A DNA stretch of 9,891 nt, taken from positions 1 to 9,891 of the forward strand of contig DASXTB010000354.1 in the NCBI GenBank assembly GCA_036505615.1, written 5' to 3'. A program made the position numbers and the translations under genes. The stretch's first letter is position 1. Every line of letters starts with the position of its first letter. Positions 5,582-9,891 of the stretch are shown here, piece after piece. The stretch is from DASXTB01 sp036505615 (GTDB taxonomy: Bacteria; Acidobacteriota; UBA6911; JACQSX01). The notes under the pieces were generated by a model. That model had not been told where the DNA came from and did not search any database. It saw nothing but the letters and a program-made list of their open reading frames with translations.

Positions 5582-7790
5582 CGCGCGGCCGGGCCGGGGC
5601 TTCGCCCGCGGGCGCAAAATCGATCAGGTGGCGGTCCTTATCCACCTTGTCCACAACGATTCGCATCCTTTCTCCCAAGGCAAACATTTTCCCGGAGTTT
5701 TCTCCCACCAGCCGGTGCGCACGCTCATCGAAAAAATAGTAGTCGTCTGCCAGCTTTGACACATGAACGAACCCCTCGACAAAATGGTCCAGCAGCTCGA
5801 CAAAGAAACCGTTCTGGCGCACGCCGCTCACAAAACCCTCATACTCTTCGCCCACCCGCTCAGACATGAAAATGGCCATCAGCCACTTCATAATCTCACG
5901 CTCTGCCTCATCCGCTTTGCGCTCCCGGTCTGAACTTCGCTCCGCGATTTCTTCCAGCTCGTTTTGCCATTTCTCCCGCGCTGCTTCCCCAAGCAGAGCT
6001 TTCTTGAGCAAGCGGTGGACCACCAAATCCGGGTAACGTCGAATGGGGGAGGTAAAATGCGTGTAAAAACGCGTGGCCAGTCCAAAATGTCCCAGGTTGG
6101 TGGCCGAGTAGCGGGCCTGTTTGAAAGAGCGCAGCATCAGGTAAGACAGAAAACGCTCCTCCGGCTTTCCTGAGAGCTTCTCGCTAAGCCGTTGGAAATC
6201 CTTTGAGCTGTACCGGGTCAGCAGCGCTTCACGGCGCGCGAACTCAGATCTATTTTGTCTCTTTCTGCCGGCTGTCCACCGGCCTTTTTGTCGCAGCAGC
6301 GCAGCCTCTACCTGACCATCCCCGAGACTGTAGCCGAACTCTCGCACCAGCCGCGCAAACTCATGCACTTTGACCGGGTCAGGATCCTCATGGACGCGAT
6401 ATATCGTTCCCTCACTTCGCCGGGCTAAGTATTTGGCGACTGTCTCATTGGCCAGCAGCATGAATTCTTCGATTAGGCGGTGCGCCTCGTTTCTCTCGCT
6501 GCGCACGATGTCGAACACCTCTCCGTTTACGTCATACTCAATTTCCGCTTCAGGAAGGTCGAAATCGATGGCGCCCTTGGCCTTACGTTTGGCCGTTAGA
6601 ATGCCCGATAACTCCAGCATCCACTCGAACCGCTGCACCAGGTCTCCATGCTTCGTGCGCAACAGCGGATCCTGATCGATCAGGATCTTCCTGACGGCCG
6701 TATAGGTCATGCGGGCCCGGCTGCGAATCACACTGCGAGAAAACCGGTAATCGGTAACTTTGCCTTCTTCACCTACATTCATAAAAACCGACAAAGTGAG
6801 ACGATCCTGGTCCGGCTTCAGGCTGCAAACGTCATTGGAGAGGCTTTCCGGGAGCATGGGAATGGCGCGATCCGGGAAATAGACCGAGGTCCCCCGCAGG
6901 AATGCCTCCGTGTCGATTGGACTTCCTGGAGCAACGTAGTGCGACACATCGGCGATATGCACGCCCAGCAGGAAGCCATCTGAACGCCGTTCGATGGAAA
7001 TCGCATCGTCAAAATCACGCGCTGTTTCTCCGTCGATAGTCACAATCGGTTCCTGCCGCAGATCTTCGCGCGTTTTGATCTCCTCGATTCCGGGAGGCTT
7101 GATCTGCGCCGCCAAGTCCTGAATCTCTGTCGAGAACTCCATCGGTATCCCGTTCTTGTAACAGACGATCTTGAATTGAATTTCCGGATCGTCCGGAAAA
7201 CCGAGAATCGTGGTTATCCGACCTACAGGCGATTGATAGCGTTTCGGCTGTGCCACAATGCTCACGTTGACGATTTGCCCTTCGCGCAAGTCCTCCGTCG
7301 CTCCGGTCAAGTGGATCGTATAGTGATAGCGCTCATCTATTGGGGAAACCATCCACCGATTGCCTTGCCGGAACACCTTTCCCACTACCTGTTCCTGAGA
7401 ACGGGAAAGCACTTCCACCACTGTGCCTTCAAGACGGCCACCTCGTTTCTTGGAAACAGCTACCCGCACCTGATCGCCATGAACTGCGTCGGACAGCGCG
7501 TGCGGAGGGACGAAGATGTCGGGGAGGTCTTTTTGCTCGTGAACCACAAAGCCAAAGCCGTCCCGGTGAGTTGTCAAGCGGCCCGAGACCAGGCCGCGAT
7601 CAGCGGCTCTCGGCGTAGTGTAGAGGTTTTTCTTGACCCGTTGCAGATTTCCCTCCGCTGCCTGTGCTTCTAGCCAGCGCTTCAACCCGCGTCGTTGGTC
7701 GGCGTGCAAATCGAAGTGACGGACTAGTTCTTTGATCGTCACAGGCCTGTCTTGCTTGCGAAGGAATGCCAGGATGGATGTAGTGTTCAT
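5529..7790 (-). CDS. rnr: Ribonuclease R (RNB-family 3'-5' exoribonuclease)
   Basis: RNase R is a processive 3'-5' exoribonuclease that degrades structured RNA in rRNA quality control and mRNA turnover. Numbering here counts from a GTG at 7805; the ATG at 7790 (residue 6) is preferred, although only a weak GGA precedes it. A helix-turn-helix-like N-terminal domain (TSILAFLRKQDRPVTIKELVRHF) is followed by cold-shock OB domains (GFGFVVHEQKDLPDIFVPP, 83-101, then about 137-200). The RNB catalytic core has the acidic motif DGETARDFDDAIS (258-270), PDRAIPMLPESLSNDVCSL (311-329) and HFTSPIRRYPDLVVHR (583-598). A C-terminal S1 domain spans about 652-730, and a basic tail (RSRRRSGSKRRR) ends the protein. 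A region of about 30 residues near 505-535 (KGRWTAGRKRQNRS and following) looks longer than in E. coli RNase R. The gene lies 43 bp behind the LysR-type gene, probably in one transcript, and its tail overlaps selA antisense. Confidence 0.96.
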   Translation of the reverse strand: MNTTSILAFLRKQDRPVTIKELVRHFDLHADQRRGLKRWLEAQAAEGNLQRVKKNLYTTPRAADRGLVSGRLTTHRDGFGFVVHEQKDLPDIFVPPHALSDAVHGDQVRVAVSKKRGGRLEGTVVEVLSRSQEQVVGKVFRQGNRWMVSPIDERYHYTIHLTGATEDLREGQIVNVSIVAQPKRYQSPVGRITTILGFPDDPEIQFKIVCYKNGIPMEFSTEIQDLAAQIKPPGIEEIKTREDLRQEPIVTIDGETARDFDDAISIERRSDGFLLGVHIADVSHYVAPGSPIDTEAFLRGTSVYFPDRAIPMLPESLSNDVCSLKPDQDRLTLSVFMNVGEEGKVTDYRFSRSVIRSRARMTYTAVRKILIDQDPLLRTKHGDLVQRFEWMLELSGILTAKRKAKGAIDFDLPEAEIEYDVNGEVFDIVRSERNEAHRLIEEFMLLANETVAKYLARRSEGTIYRVHEDPDPVKVHEFARLVREFGYSLGDGQVEAALLRQKGRWTAGRKRQNRSEFARREALLTRYSSKDFQRLSEKLSGKPEERFLSYLMLRSFKQARYSATNLGHFGLATRFYTHFTSPIRRYPDLVVHRLLKKALLGEAAREKWQNELEEIAERSSDRERKADEAEREIMKWLMAIFMSERVGEEYEGFVSGVRQNGFFVELLDHFVEGFVHVSKLADDYYFFDERAHRLVGENSGKMFALGERMRIVVDKVDKDRHLIDFAPAGEAPARPRVRGAIRSRRRSGSKRRR

Positions 7791-7833
7791 CGGTTCCAAA
7801 GGCACACAATGTGCGGAGGCAAAATCACTGGAA

Positions 7834-8730
7834 TTACTTCAACACAGGGTGCCGCTTGCCTTGTTCCTGCAGGAATTGAAGGAAGGCTTGACTCCCGGGG
7901 GTGAGAGAACGCCCCTTTTTGTAGATAATGCCGACCGGACGGTAAAATTCCTGCGAAAAAGGAACGGAAACCAGGGTTCCCGTTTTTGCTTCTTTGCGCA
8001 CCGCTCGCTGGGGAACAATCGAAATTCCAAAGCCGACTTCAACCGAGCATTTAATAGTTTCGATATTGTCGAACTCCATCACATAGATGACGTTCACTTT
8101 ATGAGCACGCAGGATCTTATCGATAGCCTTGCGGCTCAACATGTCGCGTTCGAAACCGACAAATTTCTGGCCATTGAGATCCGCAATTGCGATCTTCTTT
8201 CTCTTGGCCATCGGTGAATCCGGCGGAGCAATCAGTACCAACCGGTCTTGAAAGAAGGGGATGGTTTCAATCTGCGGACGCGGGGTAGGGTAAGAGACAA
8301 TCCCAATATCGATGGTGTTTTTCAGGCAAGCCTCATAAATATGGTTCGACCGCTCATATTCCAGGTGCAGAATGACGCCCGGATAGCGCTTGATAAAATG
8401 GCGGACGTAATCGGACATCTCGTGCAATCCCACGCTGTACACAGTGGCTACTTTAACAGGGCCGCTGATTTCCCCCGATGGTTTGAGCTCATTTTCCAAC
8501 TCAGCCAGCTGATTGAGAAGCTCTTTGGCATGCTGATAAAACAGCTGTCCCTTGGCGGTGGGAGACGCCGACTCGCGGCCCCGCTCCAGCAGCTTCACCT
8601 CGTAGTAATCTTCCAGCTTCTTGATGAGCTGGCTTACGGCCGACTGGGAAATGTAGTTAACCTCAGCGGCGCGAGAGAAGCGCCCGCTCTCGATCAGATC
8701 ACAAAAAACTTTCAGGTCGTGGAAATTCAT
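7834..8730 (-). CDS. LysR-type transcriptional regulator
   Basis: This is a 298-aa DNA-binding regulator of normal family length. The N-terminal winged helix-turn-helix is canonical: MNFHDLKVFCDLIESGRFSR then AAEVNYISQSAVSQLIKKLE (residues 21-40), followed by LLERGRESASPTAKGQLFY. The linker helix runs through about residue 85. The effector-binding domain (about 90-292) shows PVKVATVYSVG, the DIGIVSYP strand, FDNIETIKCSVEVGFGISIVPQRAV and YRPVGIIYKKGRSLTPGSQAFLQFL. The overall look is of the CbbR/CysB/CysL side of the family, but the ligand and targets cannot be assigned. The start is set by the family N-terminus; no good ribosome binding site is seen (GAGCGG is nearest). It lies just upstream of rnr and is divergent from a candidate structured RNA, an arrangement typical of LysR regulators and their targets. 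Confidence 0.95.
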   Translation of the reverse strand: MNFHDLKVFCDLIESGRFSRAAEVNYISQSAVSQLIKKLEDYYEVKLLERGRESASPTAKGQLFYQHAKELLNQLAELENELKPSGEISGPVKVATVYSVGLHEMSDYVRHFIKRYPGVILHLEYERSNHIYEACLKNTIDIGIVSYPTPRPQIETIPFFQDRLVLIAPPDSPMAKRKKIAIADLNGQKFVGFERDMLSRKAIDKILRAHKVNVIYVMEFDNIETIKCSVEVGFGISIVPQRAVRKEAKTGTLVSVPFSQEFYRPVGIIYKKGRSLTPGSQAFLQFLQEQGKRHPVLK

Positions 8731-8791
8731 GCGCCGCTCTGATCGTGTCGGTTCATAAGTCGCTCTGAAGCTCGAAATGACTTTTTTTAAT

Positions 8792-8820
8792 TTTACTAAT
8801 ATAGGCGGCAGAATTACAAT
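8792..8820 (+). promoter_or_regulatory. Candidate promoter for the structured RNA
   Basis: TTTACT (8792-8797) and TACAAT (8815-8820) are separated by exactly 17 bp, with 4 of 6 and 5 of 6 matches to the sigma70 consensus. The predicted start near 8827-8828 lies about 11 nt before the first stem of the structured element. The promoter faces away from the LysR-type gene. A poorer minus-strand candidate for the LysR gene (TTGCCG 8823-8828, TATATT 8798-8803, 19-bp spacer) overlaps it. Confidence 0.45.
8797..8816. promoter_or_regulatory. Candidate LysR-type binding site
   Basis: TAAT (8797-8800) and ATTA (8813-8816) form an inverted repeat with 12 bp between. T8800 and A8812 also fit the T-N11-A core typical of LysR-type operators. 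The site lies between the -35 and -10 of the plus-strand promoter, about 75 bp from the LysR-type start codon, where such regulators usually act on themselves and on the divergent target. Such short A/T words occur by chance, so this is weak evidence. Confidence 0.3.
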
Positions 8821-8827
8821 AGCGGCA

Positions 8828-8935
8828 ACTAAAAAGACTGAGGGCCGGTAGAAGGAGCACCATCGGACATCCCTCCCAACAGTCGTCCGATCCCTTCGGC
8901 GGCGTACCTTAAGGTTGCCCCGGCCCTCACTTTAT
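8828..8935 (+). ncRNA. Candidate structured non-coding RNA, three-way junction with CCCUCCC loop
   Basis: Three nested helices can be drawn by hand. P1 (10 bp) pairs 8839-8848 with 8920-8929 (GAGGGCCGG with CCGGCCCTC, plus U-A). P2 pairs GAAGG 8851-8855 with CCTTC 8893-8897 and then ATCGGAC 8862-8868 with GTCCGAT 8885-8891. It closes a 16-nt loop that carries CCCUCCC (8871-8877). P3 pairs 8901-8908 with 8913-8919 (GGCG-bulge-ACC with GGTTGCC) around a TTAA loop and stacks on P1. Nearly every base of the 91-nt block is used. A promoter-like sequence ends 8 bp upstream of the predicted 5' end. A C-rich loop is typical of small RNAs that pair with Shine-Dalgarno regions. Read on the other strand, P1 is followed by GTC and TTTTT, so it could instead terminate minus-strand transcription ahead of the LysR gene. 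It matched no riboswitch, SRP RNA, 6S RNA or tRNA that I know. Confidence 0.5.
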
Positions 8936-9344
8936 CACCTGAGAATTCCCTTACGAGTCTACGATGTCCAAAAACCGCCGGGGGCTCCTAAAGGGCTCTC
9001 ACCGTCAGCTCCTAAATGCCTCTCACCTTCAGCATGCAGGAATGCAGATTTTGCAGGAACTTGGGAGAGCCTGGGTGCTGTTTTCTCAGGGGAGACGCCG
9101 AGGAGTTGAGTGTCGAAGTTGGTCGATTATGGCGATTTGGAAAAGGTCACCGCGTTGCTGCAGTAATCTTGCCTGTTCGTTACAGTCTAAGGATAACCCA
9201 GCTCTAGTCTGGTGAGTTGAATTTCAACGACAGTAGATCAATTGGGTGGGGCGCTCACGAAATCGGACGCACACTTCTATCTTTGACCTCTATCAGGCTT
9301 TGTCTCGGACGGGACTTTTCTTAACCAGGGAAATCGGTCTTCGG
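8936..9344. other. Intergenic stretch with no recognisable gene
   Basis: This stretch separates the candidate RNA from the transposase fragment. The open frames (for example 8964-9215 on the plus strand, 83 codons) lack a ribosome binding site and resemble no known protein. A short phrase reading SKLVDYGDLEKVTALLQ then stop (about 9110-9165) looks protein-like but is cut by stops on both sides, so the area may be decayed coding sequence. A 13-bp palindrome GTTGAA-T-TTCAAC lies at 9216-9228. Confidence 0.5.
8984..9031 (+). repeat. 24-bp tandem duplication
   Basis: Two adjacent 24-bp copies (8984-9007 and 9008-9031) begin GCTCCTAAA and agree at 21 of 24 positions. The period is a multiple of three, and in one frame the copies read LLKGSHRQ and LLNASHLQ. 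That frame has no other sign of being a gene, so this may be a simple local duplication in non-coding DNA. Confidence 0.7.
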
Positions 9345-9891
9345 TCAAGCAGGCGCCTCTCGGAATGGAACGAGGGGTTCGATTCGGTGGGCTGGATTTT
9401 TGCAAACATGCTGTGCTTGCAGCCAACTGGCTACCAAGGGTCGGCACAGCAGGTGCAAGAGTGTTTTCAATCCCCAAACAACCCCCTGCCGGCGCAGCTT
9501 GAGCACTTGCCTGAGGAATGCCGGCAAGCGTTCGGGCCCAGCCAGTGTGGCTGTAACTGTCTTGGCAAACTTGTCCGAACCGACTATGCCCACGTGGCCC
9601 ATCTGCGGGTCATATTGCAGTTTCGACGACCGGTACTGACAATTGAAGTGCTCGACATAACAGCGCTCTCTTTTGGTCCGCTGTGGCCAGCGACGCCGCA
9701 GCACCAGGGGAACCACCAGGGCCTTGCGTCTTTGGGTCCCGGCATAATGGGAAAAACCCGACCAGCGATACTGGCTCGGTTCAGTGGCCAAACCGGCTCG
9801 CAGCGGATTGGCATGCACGTAGTCGATCAGACGCAGTAGATTTACTGCCGTGGGCTCCCAAATGCTGTGTTTGAAGGGTCCCTGCCAGAGA
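9345..9891 (-). CDS. Y1-family (IS200/REP-associated) transposase, C-terminal part, runs off right edge
   Basis: The frame is open from the window edge to a stop at 9345. Its first about 50 residues (9738-9891) carry the C-terminal signature of Y1 transposase-like proteins: PFKHSIWEPTAVNLLRLIDY, then VHANPLRAGLATEPSQYRWSGFSHYAG. Compare the family pattern YIHxNPVRAGLV...YRWSSYxxYxG. The catalytic HUH motif and tyrosine lie off the window. The following 131 codons resemble nothing typical of the family. They may be a lineage-specific extension, or the result of a frameshift that left a chance open frame. These proteins make single-strand DNA breaks; the REP-associated group (RAYT) is thought to spread short inverted repeats in chromosomes. 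The assignment to the superfamily is good, but RAYT versus IS200 proper and intact versus broken are open. Confidence 0.6.
   Translation of the reverse strand, partial: LWQGPFKHSIWEPTAVNLLRLIDYVHANPLRAGLATEPSQYRWSGFSHYAGTQRRKALVVPLVLRRRWPQRTKRERCYVEHFNCQYRSSKLQYDPQMGHVGIVGSDKFAKTVTATLAGPERLPAFLRQVLKLRRQGVVWGLKTLLHLLCRPLVASWLQAQHVCKNPAHRIEPLVPFREAPA

Noticed and set aside
7802..7814. Small inverted repeat GCACA-CAA-TGTGC around the LysR-rnr junction.
   Set aside because: Only 5-bp arms, no T-tract; too weak for a terminator or operator call.
8839..8929. Possibility that the structured block is selC (tRNA-Sec), 4.5S RNA, or a known riboswitch such as c-di-GMP or cobalamin.
   Set aside because: No GTTCGA-type T-loop or acceptor CCA as in tRNA, no GGUCAGG...GGAAGGAAGCAGCC core of SRP RNA, and no riboswitch core that I could match on either strand.
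8964..9215. 83-codon plus-strand open frame starting MSKNRRGLLKGSHRQ.
   Set aside because: No Shine-Dalgarno, odd composition (rich in Cys, Trp, Arg, Ser), no family resemblance. Kept only as the location of the 24-bp tandem repeat.
9216..9228. Palindrome GTTGAA-T-TTCAAC upstream of nothing recognisable.
   Set aside because: A single 13-bp palindrome with no gene positioned next to it is likely to occur by chance.
9246..9839. 197-codon plus-strand open frame.
   Set aside because: It is the antisense shadow of the Y1 transposase frame, whose conserved residues are on the minus strand.

Overview
The window (about 9.9 kb, GC-rich, roughly mid-50s percent by eye) is bacterial chromosome. It carries mostly housekeeping genes (gpsA, purH, a CspA-family cold shock gene, selA, rnr, a LysR-type regulator), and both edges cut through genes. 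Gene content, protein style and a 7-bp repeat family abutting gpsA suggest an Acidobacteriota (Terriglobia-like) genome. This is an inference from memory of such genomes; no rRNA or other definitive marker is present.

Left block (1-3213, all minus strand, read right to left): purH, the bifunctional enzyme for the last two steps of IMP synthesis, is followed by a 211-bp gap and then gpsA (glycerol-3-phosphate dehydrogenase, phospholipid backbone). gpsA overlaps by one base (TAATG) the start of a membrane-anchored sensor-like protein that runs off the left edge. The purH-gpsA gap is almost filled by two arrays of degenerate 7-bp repeats pointing at each other, which form a near-perfect 26-bp inverted repeat.

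Middle block (3214-5581, plus strand): a regulatory region with direct repeats and a good sigma70-type promoter leads, through a leader of about 150 nt, into a small cold shock protein gene. The leader is bracketed by a perfect 11-bp long-range inverted repeat whose second arm ends at the ribosome binding site, so it is a candidate RNA temperature or helicase-sensitive switch. selA (selenocysteine synthase) follows. Its 3' end overlaps, tail to tail, the 3' end of rnr on the other strand for 53 bp.

Right block (5529-8730, minus strand): a LysR-type regulator gene lies just upstream of rnr (RNase R), probably co-transcribed. Behind the regulator, pointing the other way, is a promoter-like sequence followed by about 100 nt that fold on paper into a three-helix junction with a CCCUCCC loop. 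The LysR gene and this candidate RNA are divergent, like GcvA-GcvB or OxyR-OxyS, and this is the most interesting feature of the window. About 400 bp with no recognisable gene follow, containing one 24-bp tandem duplication. The right edge holds the C-terminal part of a Y1 (IS200/REP-associated type) transposase.

selA implies that the organism makes selenoproteins, but selB, selC, selD and any selenoprotein gene lie outside the window. No tRNA, rRNA, CRISPR array or complete insertion sequence was seen.
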